Assembly: GCA_964035575.1 (NCBI GenBank)
Contig: OZ037863.1
Span: 350,001 to 414,000 of the forward strand
Reading direction: 5' to 3'
DNA length: 64,000 nucleotides
Source of the DNA: Rhynchopus sp. YZ270_cl-10
Lineage: Eukaryota > Euglenozoa > Diplonemea > Diplonemida > Diplonemidae
In this document: positions 8,213-17,508 of the stretch, one piece after another
How the letters are laid out: each line of letters starts with the position of its first letter
How positions within the stretch are numbered: position 1 is the first letter of the stretch
Program-made: the position numbers and the translations under genes
Notes under the pieces: model-generated
Seen by the model: the letters and a program-made list of their open reading frames with translations, nothing else
Databases searched by the model: none
Told to the model about the DNA's origin: nothing

Positions 8213-11077
8213 TTAATACGACCTTTCTCGGTTATTGTCCGTGTCGCGGGGGCGGCTGTTCTCGTCCGTCGTCGTATCTTTCTTCTTCTCCTCACCGCCA
8301 CGATCTTGAGCATCCCTGGCCTTGTCCTTGGCCTCGCGAGCTGCCTTCTTCAGCGCCTCGTTCTCCTCCGTGAGCCGCTTGCTCTCCGCTGCCAGCTGCA
8401 CGTTCTGGTCCTTGCACTGCTGCACCGTCTCCTTCATCTCAGCACATTCTGCTCTGAGCTGTTCCATGTCGAGAGGCTGCGGCGGTTGCGCGACTGGTGC
8501 CGACTGCTGCGGCTGTCCCATCATCCGCTTCTGTGCCTCCAACATCTCCTTCTGCTGCTCCATGACGCCCTTCATCATCTCCCGCAATTCCTTCATCTCC
8601 TTCTTCATCATCTCTATCTCGTCCTGCGCTGCTGATGAAGCTGCGGGAGGTGCCGGAGCCGCCGGTGCCCCTGTTGCAGGGTGGGGTCGAGCTGCAGGTG
8701 GTGCGTATCCCCTCGCCTTAGCCGCCCACGTGCCAGCGCCGCTCTCTGCTGCTCCTTGCCTCGGTACTGGGAACTGCGCCAGAGGGAAACCCCACGGATT
8801 CGCACCCACCTTCTGCACACGACGCCCTTCCTTCACCGCACACACCGTCAACACCAATCCACCCACCTCCAGCACCCCTTCTGTGCTCGGGCACGGCACA
8901 TCCGACGTAACCGTCCACTTGTGCCCTCGCGACAGCACCTTCACCGTCCAGCTCGCCTCCCTCGCCAGCCCCTCACACAACAGCTGGACCGACGTGTTCG
9001 CCGGAATTCCCCCAATCTCGTACCTGTGTCCCTGCACGACGACGTCCTCCTGCACAAGAAGCCTCTTCGCAGCCTCCAAGTCCCCCTTCATCACCCGCAC
9101 CGCGTAGCCCCCTTCCCCTACGGCGAGTCCGCGCACGCTATCCTCCATGTTCTCCTCAACAAGGTCCAGCCGTGCCAGAGCAGACTCCAGCGGTTCCGCC
9201 TTCCACAACAACCCACAGTCCCCGTACTCCTTTGCCTGGAAGAGGTGCCGCACAAACACCCCTTCCCGTCCGCTTCTCCTCAGCATGGCGCACACCATGT
9301 CCTCCGTCACGTCCACAGACATCTCCATCCATCCTCCTCTCTCCAAGCCGCGTCCACACCGCACCCCCTGCAACCCGTACCACCGACGCATGCGTTGCTC
9401 TCCCTTTGTGCGCCCCTCCCCCTGGAGCAACATCGTTCTGCCCATCAGCGTAATCAGCTTGCTCGAGAACGTGCTCTCCACCGGCTTCACCACGTCGTCC
9501 AAGTTAGTTGTCATGGACGACAGCCACACTTCTTCCACCTTTGCTCCCCGCTCCGTCTTCACCGCCACCTTCGCCTTCTTCGTGCGCGCTGCACCCGTAC
9601 ACTTCGAACGGGACACAATCACCATCTGCGGAAGTTGGTGCAGCAACTGTAACCCCTGCAGAAGTTCGCTCGCCTTCCACGCAACTGCCGCCACCTGCGT
9701 CACCCCTTCCACATTGCTGGGCACTGCATCCCACACCGGTATTTTCCATCCCTGGGGCGCCAGGTTCAGTGCATCCTCCGCTGCGCTCTGGGTCACCGCC
9801 GTCGCCTTCTTCTTCCCCTTCACAGCTGTAGCCGGTACGTGCAGTTGCGGTTGTCCCACTGCGCACAGAAGTTCCTCCCCCACCTTCAACCCTGCCGATT
9901 CCACAGCACCGTAGTGTACCCCCTCGAACCCCAGGACTACGTCAGACTCCGTGAAGGTGAGGTTAGCCTTCTCCGGAGTTCCTTCTGCCAGCTGCCCGTC
10001 GGACTGCCCGTCGATCAGCGTAGCCCGTAGCGCGTTCTCCGGTCCAACGTCAAGCACAACAATGCGGACCTTCATCACCTTGGCGATCGCATGGAGACAC
10101 AAATGGTCCCCCCATGTCCCCAGCTGCGCCATGCCTGCCAGGTATGCATCAATGCACCCCTCGTCCACAAATGGGCTGTAGTGTGCCTTCTGCTCCTTCA
10201 TCACCTCAACTGCGAGCCTGCGGAAGCCTGCGTGACCATTCGGGGACCGCTCCACAGACCACGCCACCGACCGGAACAGACAGTCCCCCTTGCCCCCACA
10301 TTCCTCCCATCGCAACCCCCATCTTTCCAGGTGTCCCTTGACACCTGGCTGCACGGCAGCTGCCAGCGTCTCCGTCCTGCATCCCCTTGCGGCGTACCCC
10401 CCTCCTGCAACCAGCTGGGCGTTGCTCTCTGCCTCCTTCATCCCCTTCCCCGCCTTCGCGCAGTGCTGCAGCGATACCCTTATCCCCCTCTTCTTCAACT
10501 CGCCCAGCAGCGCCTTCACCTTCTCCAGCCTCGGCTTCAGCAACGACGAGTCGCAGGCGTGCCCCTCAGCCACCTGCCTCCAGACCACCAAGTGCGTGAC
10601 CCACACGCGCGCGTGGGTGCCCTTCGGGTACGACCCGTCGGCCACCCCTTGAAGCCCGAGCAGGATGCCCTCGTACGCGGCTTCTGCCTTGGTGATGTTT
10701 GCCAGGCGGCGGGTTACTTCCCAGTGCGTTCCTGGTTCCTCCTCCGTCGCATCACGCGCCAGCGCACACAGCCCCGTCGTGTCCCGCACCTTCTCGCCCG
10801 TCACTACTCCGATGAAGACATCGGGATCCTTCCTCTCCTCCCCTGCACTGCGCTTCATGCCGCCTGCCCCCGGGTAGGCGGGCTGCCGTAGCCCCTCAGT
10901 CCAGTGCGCCTGCTCCGCCGCCGCCGTCACCTCGTCACTGCAATAGCAGTTCCACGACCTGCAGCACACAGGCGCCGGCGGGTGTGGCGTCCACTTGGCC
11001 GATCCGTGTGACGGATCGTTGCCCGGGATACTCCGCGTGGAGGCTGGACGTGACTTCGACACCATGTACGAAAACAT
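8213..11077 (-). CDS. LINE ORF1: RNase H-like, OTU protease and coiled coil
   Basis: 954 residues from ATG. Residues 85-230 resemble an RNase H fold: an ALA-rich strand, the helix N-I-T-K-A-E-A-A-Y-E-G-I, a V-W-V strand and a final helix ending E-S-N-A-Q-L-V-A. Most expected catalytic acids are replaced, so it would be inactive. Residues 255-395 match an OTU cysteine protease: G-D-C-L-F with Cys266, then T-W-G-D-H-L-C-L, a V-R-I-V-V-L strand and G-V-H-Y with His388; the usual Asp three residues before the Cys is Lys263. Residues 819-930 are charged and heptad-rich, a likely coiled coil for ORF1 self-association. The middle (about 400-800) is not assigned, though an RRM-like stretch near 690-760 is possible. 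ORF1 proteins normally bind element RNA. Domain order and the RNase H call are my inference. Confidence 0.85.
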   Translation of the reverse strand: MFSYMVSKSRPASTRSIPGNDPSHGSAKWTPHPPAPVCCRSWNCYCSDEVTAAAEQAHWTEGLRQPAYPGAGGMKRSAGEERKDPDVFIGVVTGEKVRDTTGLCALARDATEEEPGTHWEVTRRLANITKAEAAYEGILLGLQGVADGSYPKGTHARVWVTHLVVWRQVAEGHACDSSLLKPRLEKVKALLGELKKRGIRVSLQHCAKAGKGMKEAESNAQLVAGGGYAARGCRTETLAAAVQPGVKGHLERWGLRWEECGGKGDCLFRSVAWSVERSPNGHAGFRRLAVEVMKEQKAHYSPFVDEGCIDAYLAGMAQLGTWGDHLCLHAIAKVMKVRIVVLDVGPENALRATLIDGQSDGQLAEGTPEKANLTFTESDVVLGFEGVHYGAVESAGLKVGEELLCAVGQPQLHVPATAVKGKKKATAVTQSAAEDALNLAPQGWKIPVWDAVPSNVEGVTQVAAVAWKASELLQGLQLLHQLPQMVIVSRSKCTGAARTKKAKVAVKTERGAKVEEVWLSSMTTNLDDVVKPVESTFSSKLITLMGRTMLLQGEGRTKGEQRMRRWYGLQGVRCGRGLERGGWMEMSVDVTEDMVCAMLRRSGREGVFVRHLFQAKEYGDCGLLWKAEPLESALARLDLVEENMEDSVRGLAVGEGGYAVRVMKGDLEAAKRLLVQEDVVVQGHRYEIGGIPANTSVQLLCEGLAREASWTVKVLSRGHKWTVTSDVPCPSTEGVLEVGGLVLTVCAVKEGRRVQKVGANPWGFPLAQFPVPRQGAAESGAGTWAAKARGYAPPAARPHPATGAPAAPAPPAASSAAQDEIEMMKKEMKELREMMKGVMEQQKEMLEAQKRMMGQPQQSAPVAQPPQPLDMEQLRAECAEMKETVQQCKDQNVQLAAESKRLTEENEALKKAAREAKDKARDAQDRGGEEKKKDTTTDENSRPRDTDNNRERSY

Positions 11078-11117
11078 TGTTTATATTCTTTCTTTTTGTG
11101 TACGTTGTGTGTATCCC

Positions 11118-11135
11118 CCAACGGTGGTGATAACA
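11118..11135. repeat. LINE target-site duplication, 5' side
   Basis: Eighteen bases identical to 3342-3359, abutting the LINE 5' end. Gene A coding sequence resumes here and runs to the signal peptide. Confidence 0.95.
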
Positions 11136-12003
11136 GCGACACACACGGGGAGAGTGGAATAAGTGTTGGTGGTACACGTGGTACAAGTGTCTCAGGTGCA
11201 GGTGTCAGATCGTGTGAGGGAAAGTCTGGTCTTGTCCCTCCACAACTCCAAGCAAAGGTGAACACAGCGCCACGGAACCCCGAACGTGCAGAGTGCAAAG
11301 TAATGTTGAAGTTCCCTGCAACACTGAAGGTTCCATTGAAAGTGGTCGAGTTCTTGTCAGTGCGCAAAATGGTCCCGTTGCTGTTCATGAATGTGAATAC
11401 GCCATTTGACTGTTGAGAGGACAAGGCAGCAATGTCAAGCATTCCTGTGCAGGGAATAAGCCAACTGGAAATCGCCGGTTCTGAAAACATCCGCTCATAC
11501 GTCCCAGCAGGCGGCAGTGTCAGGTATGTGGAAGCATCAAAGCCTGCTGCAGGCACAACTGCAGGTCCAGTGTTGCACACCCACTCCAAGGTGAATTTGC
11601 CCCAGCCGTAGTAGTTAGTGGACCCCCTCGTGTCGTTGAACACAACTGTCATCTCACCGTTGGCAGGGTAAGTGGCAATGTAACGCTCACGGTTATCAAT
11701 CAATGATGTGAGCACGTACCCATCACTGTTTTGAAGTGTCAACCACTGAATGGAATCTGCTTTGATGTTTCTGAACGTGACCTCAACTGTTCCCACACAC
11801 TGAAATGTCCAGCACTCAGAGTATGGTGCAAATATGGGTGCTTTGATCCGGGCAATCAACGGTGGCGATAAAACCGGCACACACGGGGACAGTGGAATAG
11901 GTGTTCGTGGTGCACGTGTCTGAGGTGCAAGAGTAATTGGGCTGGTGGGTATCGGCACCGCACGCGACAGGGAGAGACACGACACTGCAAGGAGCCAACG
12001 CAT

Positions 12004-12420
12004 TGTGTGACTTGACGGCACAACGCCGCTTGCCTGTGGGTGGGGTTCTGAAGAGTGTGTGGTGACCTGTTGGGTGGTGTGGGTAAGTGTCTCCAATGTG
12101 CCGTGCACGAGCCGCCCCTTCCCTCTCACAGCAGGTCCACGACGCTGGTCCACACCTCTGCCAACGCTGATGATGCCGATGCTGTGCACCACAACACCTT
12201 GTCTGTCGATGTGTCCTCTTCAAGATAGGTTGCCGTAAGGCAAGCAGACTCGTTGAATGCGTCAGTGTAGTGCGCGTGCAGCCTAGGACATTTAGGAGCA
12301 TCACAGACCTGCTATTGGCTCGCTCTTCCGCGTGCTAAAAAACGCACGCAGTCCCACACCAGACCAGACTGTTTGGCAGAGGACCTGCTAGGGCACACGA
12401 GGATTGGAGCGGCACCCGCA
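12004..12420 (-). promoter_or_regulatory. Conserved 5' flank of gene A (type 1)
   Basis: About 400 bp upstream of the start codon is nearly identical to the flanks of genes B (21142-21560) and C (25156-25570); the first 250 bp are also shared with F. The first 120-130 bp are common to all array genes, and beyond that D and E switch to another sequence. The region probably holds the promoter and 5' UTR. The frame stays open upstream of the ATG, but the upstream ATG present in B is absent in C, so the signal-peptide Met is the likely start. Confidence 0.7.
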
Positions 12421-12639
12421 TCCCCATGATACTACGCTCCGGAACTTACATGCCCCCGGATCAGCAGGCACGGTTGCAAAAACGCTTCGCGGCGGCTGTC
12501 TGGTCTGGCCCCCTGGAGGGCAGTGGCGGCGGTCTTGCACTCCTGCAGCACGGCCATCGCCTTGACCAGATGGTCTTCCACTTGCACAGACTACGAGCGA
12601 GGGTCACACAGATGAAGAGAGAAGTGCAGACAGCTCTGC

Positions 12640-13152
12640 GTGGCGTGGCAACACAGAGATACGCTAACCTGCGGACCAGAGGTGAGTGGCCAAGCTACAG
12701 TCCATGACTCGAAATTGATAATCGAGCACATCAAAAGAGAACACAACCTGCAAGGAAGACCTCAAGCCCTATCTCCTGCGCATAAAGGCCCAGATCAGAA
12801 ACCTGCAACCCTGCTACACATTGAATGGCGCCACATCCACAGGCAGAACCTCAATCCTGACGCTGACACACTCAGCAACAAAGCGATGGACGAGGTAGAG
12901 GCAGCGAGAGAAGACCAACTGAGTCAGGTTGCGGAGGAACACCCACGCTTCCAGCAAAGTGCACCAAGTGGACAGCTGGACCAGAGGCAAAGAGGGTGGT
13001 GTCACGATCCTGACTGCACTCGGGGGCACAGAGGTGGGGGGTCTAGAGGGCAGCGCTTTCTGCCAAGACTAAGGCCGTCCTCCGACATCTCAGCACCCGG
13101 AACGCCCTCATTGAGCAACCACGCCACACATCTCCATTCTCTACGAGGATAG
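12640..13152 (+). mobile_element. Broken retroelement remnant with RNase H-like piece
   Basis: Residues encoded around 12690-12900 read D-S-K-L-I-I-E-H-I, then I-E-W-R-H-I-H-R-Q-N and D-A-D-T-L-S-N-K-A-M-D. This is the C-terminal half pattern of retroelement RNase H domains. The piece is short, isolated and broken, and its family (LTR or non-LTR) cannot be decided. Part of the same segment recurs at 21849-21948. The surrounding 12421-12640 and 13176-13527 show no gene I can support. Confidence 0.5.
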
Positions 13153-13527
13153 CATAGCCAAGCCTGCAGCACGGTTCTACCCCCACTACTACGACGCGGA
13201 TTGGACAGCGGCATCCAGACAGAACAGAGGCAGAGCTACAGCCAGCACGGCATCCTTCCGATCCAGACCCCACGACCAGCACCCCATCGAGCCCGCAAGA
13301 ACGCCAAAGCCATATATTGCGAGATCGGCATATATGGTAAGATGTGATTCTTGTGCAGTGCAAACATCTTGAAACCACCACAATGAGAATGATGGCGAAA
13401 TGTGGACAACTGTTCAAACAGATTGACACGCTGGTGTCTGCTAATTGGACAGACAACCCCTCAATGAGTGCTTCCACTCCTGCCACCCCGCAATTCATAC
13501 AAGCGCCCCAGGACCGTCACGATCCTG

Positions 13528-13853
13528 CGGGGGGTGTCAGCCGTGACGTGACCTTCCCCTCCCCTGAGGGCCCCCTCCATTTTTGAGGCCATATTCTGCG
13601 CAAGAATTACCCCTAATAGCTATCAAACACACACAGGGAAAGGGAAAGTGCAAGAGAAGGGGTGGAAGGGTGCTGTACTGGTTTTGATATTTTGGTACAC
13701 CAAAGAGCGGTCACGTCCTCCACATGGGGGAGAGTTTTTGTGACGTCGCACATGGCTTCCCAGACTTGGCTGATTCTATGATTGGGGAGGGGTGGAGGTG
13801 GGTGTAGTGGTCCTTTCAGATGAGAAGGGACACAACGGGACACAAAAGAAAAA
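13528..13853. repeat. 3'-flank block, copy 2, distal part
   Basis: Matches 22139-22450 and 731-945. It is cut at about 13853 by the TIR element and satellite and resumes at about 16893, giving one block split by roughly 3 kb of inserted DNA. Confidence 0.8.
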
Positions 13854-14328
13854 CAAGTAATTGCTATCGGAAAAAAAACCGGGTGTGCTGTGGAACTCCA
13901 CTCTGAAAAAAATATAATCTACAACACGCCAGCATTCTTCTCTTCTGCAGGTATGCTAAAACGCTCTTCGTACGCTGGACCCACTGGGATGCCTGCATCT
14001 GAAACTTTTAAACAGTGGGGCTGTCCTCTTCGTCCAGCACCATCTGCTCGATCGCGTTATTGGACGTAGTCTCGGCAGGCTCGATAACCATTCGCTCGGG
14101 CGGCCTCGGCATGTTCCAGCTCGTAGTCGTCCACAGGCTCCCACGCATCGTCGTCGTCATCAGAGCAGTGCGGATGAACATATAATGCACAGACGACAAC
14201 ACGTCGTCGATCGCACCAGGCATCGTCACATCAGCACCTCCAGAAAATCGCCAGGATGCTATGGTGGTTTCGAAAATCGCGCGGAGTTATCCACAGCACA
14301 CCCCATTTTTTTTCTTAGCAATTACTTG
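13854..14328 (-). mobile_element. DNA transposon remnant with ~40-bp terminal inverted repeats
   Basis: The ends are inverted repeats: both begin CAAGTAATTGCTA when read inward and share a GGTGTGCTGTGGA block about 30 bp in, with a few mismatches and gaps. On the minus strand, about 14270-14100, a short frame ends with a run of Asp and an acidic stretch, as the C-termini of some DDE transposases do, but it is too short to assign. At 475 bp it is non-autonomous. I could not identify a clear target duplication, so the superfamily is open. Confidence 0.65.
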
Positions 14329-14499
14329 TTCTTGTTATTATTGTTTTCCACACACCTTCCTTCAACGCCTTGTAGGATCAGTTCGTAGTTTTTTCGCGAA
14401 AACATGAAGTTACACATTTCAAGAGAACAAAAAATTAAAAAGGGTTCGCCCCCTCAATGGGACGCCGTAAACCATAATTCCTCAGTGTCAGCCGCATCA

Positions 14500-16892
14500 T
14501 TTCAATGAAACCAAAAAGTGGCTTATTTGCATTTTTGGGCTCCGCCCGTGCAGCGGTGGGGTCATTTCGGAAAATTGGACAATTTTTTGACCACTTAAAT
14601 TTTGAGAAATATGAGCCCGGTTCCTTATACGTGGGGCCCATTTTTGGCCAAAATTTTTCTCAAAATCGACGAAATTAAAATTAGACCCCTTACCCCCCCC
14701 CAGAATCATTTCAATACACTACCTGTATTGGTTGCTGACGCGTGTATACAGGAAGGTTGGGAAAAAGTGGCTTATTTGCATTTTTGGGCTCCGCCCGTGC
14801 AGCGGTGGGGTCATTTCGGAAAATTGGACAATTTTTTGACCACTTAAATTTTGAGAAATATGAGCCCGGTTCCTTATACGTGGGGCCCATTTTTGGCCAA
14901 AATTTTTCTCAAAATCGACGAAATTAAAATTAGACCCCTTACCCCCCCCCCAGAATCATTTCAATACACTACCTGTATTGGTTGCTGACGCGTGTATACA
15001 GGAAGGTTGGGACAAAAAGTGGCTTATTTGCATTTTTGGGCTCCGCCCGTGCAGCGGTGGGGTCATTTCGGAAAATTGGACAATTTTTTGACCACTTAAA
15101 TTTTGAGAAATATGAGCCCGGTTCCTTATACGTGGGGCCCATTTTTGGCCAAAATTTTTCTCAAAATCGACGAAATTAAAATTAGACCCCTTACCCCCCC
15201 CCCAGAATCATTTCAATACACTACCTGTATTGGTTGCTGACGCGTGTATACAGGAAGGTTGGGAAAAGTGGCTTATTTGCATTTTTGGGCTCCGCCCGTG
15301 CAGCGGTGGGGTCATTTCGGAAAATTGGACAATTTTTTGACCACTTAAATTTTGAGAAATATGAGCCCGGTTCCTTATACGTGGGGCCCATTTTTGGCCA
15401 AAATTTTTCTCAAAATCGACGAAATTAAAATTAGACCCCTTACCCCCCCCCCAGAATCATTTCAATACACTACCTGTATTGGTTGCTGACGCGTGTATAC
15501 AGGAAGGTTGGGACAAAAAGTGGCTTATTTGCATTTTTGGGCTCCGCCCGTGCAGCGGTGGGGTCATTTCGGAAAATTGGACAATTTTTTGACCACTTAA
15601 ATTTTGAGAAATATGAGCCCGGTTCCTTATACGTGGGGCCCATTTTTGGCCAAAATTTTTCTCAAAATCGACGAAATTAAAATTAGACCCCTTACCCCCC
15701 CCCAGAATCATTTCAATACACTACCTGTATTGGTTGCTGACGCGTGTATACAGGAAGGTTGGGAAAAAGTGGCTTATTTGCATTTTTGGGCTCCGCCCGT
15801 GCAGCGGTGGGGTCATTTCGGAAAATTGGACAATTTTTTGACCACTCAAATTTTGAGAAATATGAGCCCGGTTCCTTATACGTGGGGCCCATTTTTGGCC
15901 AAAATTTTTCTCAAAATCGACGAAATTAAAATTAGACCCCTTACCCCCCCCCAGAATCATTTCAATACACTACCTGTATTGGTTGCTGACGCGTGTATAC
16001 AGGAAGGTTGGGAAAAAGTGGCTTATTTGCATTTTTGGGCTCCGCCCGTGCAGCGGTGGGGTCATTTCGGAAAATTGGACAATTTTTTGACCACTTAAAT
16101 TTTGAGAAATATGAGCCCGGTTCCTTATACGTGGGGCCCATTTTTGGCCAAAATTTTTCTCAAAATCGACGAAATTAAAATTAGACCCCTTACCCCCCCC
16201 CCCAGAATCATTTCAATACACTACCTGTATTGGTTGCTGACGCGTGTATACAGGAAGGTTGGGACCAGAATCATTTCAATACACTACCTGTATTGGTTGC
16301 TGACGCGTGTATACAGGAAGGTTGGGAAAAAGTGGCTTATTTGCATTTTTGGGCTCCGCCCGTGCAGCGGTGGGGTCATTTCGGAAAATTGGACAATTTT
16401 TTGACCACTCAAATTTTGAGAAATATGAGCCCGGTTCCTTATACGTGGGGCCCATTTTTGGCCAAAATTTTTCTCAAAATCGACGAAATTAAAATTAGAC
16501 CCCTTACCCCCCCCCCCAGAATCATTTCAATACACTACCTGTATTGGTTGCTGACGCGTGTATACAGGAAGGTTGGGACCAGAATCATTTCAATACACTA
16601 CCTGTATTGGTTGCTGACGCGTGTATACAGGAAGGTTGGGAAAAAAGTGGCTTATTTGCATTTTTGGGCTCCGCCCGTGCAGCGGTGGGGTCATTTCGGA
16701 AAATTGGACAATTTTTTGACCACTTAAATTTTGAGAAATATGAGCCCGGTTCCTTATACGTGGGGCCCATTTTTGGCCAAAATTTTTCTCAAAATCGACG
16801 AAATTAAAATTAGACCCCTTACCCCCCCCCCAGAATCATTTCAATACACTACCTGTATTGGTTGCTGACGCGTGTATACAGGAAGGTTGGGA
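14500..16892. repeat. ~250-bp satellite array, nine units
   Basis: Nine nearly identical tandem units. The anchor GTGGCTTATTTGCAT begins at 14518, 14767, 15019, 15268, 15520, 15769, 16018, 16332 and 16647. Six intervals are 249 or 252 bp. The last two are about 315 bp because a 65-bp sub-block ending in GGAAGGTTGGGA is doubled. Each unit has a run of C, a palindrome TTTTGGCCAAAA and an inverted pair around ACCTGTAT. Open frames in it are by-products of repetition. The array separates the two halves of the 3'-flank block of gene B. Confidence 0.97.
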
Positions 16893-17508
16893 AAAAGAAA
16901 GAAAGTTTGACTTGTACTCGTGGTTTTACTTGTGATTGCACCGTTGTATGCCAAGGTGAAACCACAACGTAAAACCACAAGTCATTTACTTCACCGTTGG
17001 GCGCATAGAAATTCTGACGACAAACTCATTTCTCTTCTACAATTTTTAAAACCGTCTTCACTAATCTACGACCATGCCTTTATTCTTTACCATAGCCAGG
17101 GAAGCCATGTAGGAAGCTGACGTGACAAAAGGGTCACGGGGAAGAATACAAAGGAAAGACGGCAGTACATCATCCAAGAAAATTGGCGTCCAAACAACTT
17201 TGTCGTATTTGGGTATTTCCGGCAAGTTAGCGCCTTCTTTGGACGGCAAACATATTTCGACAACTGTCATCTCTAATCGCATCACACGTAAAGAACAAAG
17301 TGAAGTTGATAGTGCAAACGCCTTTGGGACGCAGGCACTGACACTATCGAACCCCGAGTGTTGCTTACAGGGAAACTGCAAGCAGTCACAGTCATGTCCG
17401 CATCCTGACTAGGAAGGGGCGATGACATGGTTTAAAGAGTCAAGAAAAACACTGTGGCACCGATCTGTACCGCTCCTGTGCGGTACAGATCAACTCCTCC
17501 TCACACTG
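16893..17508. repeat. 3'-flank block, copy 2, gene-proximal part
   Basis: Continues the block broken at 13853 and runs to the stop of gene B. It includes the minus-strand 73-codon frame (17061-17279, open further upstream here to 106 codons) and the stem-loop at 17462-17491. Confidence 0.85.
17462..17491 (-). other. Perfect stem-loop just 3' of gene B
   Basis: A 12-bp perfect inverted repeat (GATCTGTACCGC and its complement) with a 6-nt loop, 17 nt downstream of the gene B stop. The same structure is at the same place after gene C. It could be a 3' UTR processing or stability element; that role is inferred. Confidence 0.75.

Larger units (their letters stand above)
3360..11117 (-). mobile_element. 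Full-length APE-type LINE inserted in gene A
   Basis: The element is about 7.76 kb, read on the minus strand, with its 5' end near 11117 and its 3' end near 3360. Both sides carry the same 18-bp host duplication (TGTTATCACCACCGTTGG on the minus strand). The 5' leader is only about 40 nt before the ATG at 11077. Three open frames follow in order: ORF1 (11077-8213), the endonuclease-RT ORF (8204-4872) and a C-terminal ORF (4962-3439). There is no poly-A tail; the 3' end is a short A/T-rich sequence. The endonuclease is APE-type and the RT motifs are complete, so this is a non-LTR retrotransposon, but I cannot fix its clade. Full length, a perfect target duplication and nearly intact frames argue for recent insertion. 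Confidence 0.95.
1420..12003 (-). pseudogene. Surface-protein gene A, split by a LINE
   Basis: The gene starts at the ATG at 12003 (Met-Arg-Trp-Leu-Leu signal peptide) and ends with TGA at 1420. Coding sequence is present at 11118-12003 and 1420-3359, and the 7.76 kb between is a LINE inserted in the second module at a Ser-Pro-Pro-Leu-Val stretch. A second lesion is an in-frame TAA at 2441-2443, where paralogues have TAC (Tyr) in the conserved R-E-R-Y-I-A-T block. Otherwise the frame is intact: three CUB-like pairs, a short Thr/Pro stalk, the EGF-like knot, a transmembrane helix and the acidic class 1 tail ending E-L-D-L-F. It is most likely dead as a full-length surface protein. The light damage suggests recent loss, or use as a donor of variant sequence. 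Confidence 0.9.

Noticed and set aside
3478-9914. Long plus-strand frames such as 4189-6153, 8322-9107 and 9147-9914
   Set aside because: They lie opposite the LINE ORFs, which carry the recognisable motifs.
12426-12707. 93-codon plus-strand frame as a host gene
   Set aside because: No recognisable motif and it adjoins a broken retroelement scrap.
14500-16892. Satellite considered as a CRISPR-like array
   Set aside because: Units are contiguous with no unique spacers, and the period is about 250 bp.
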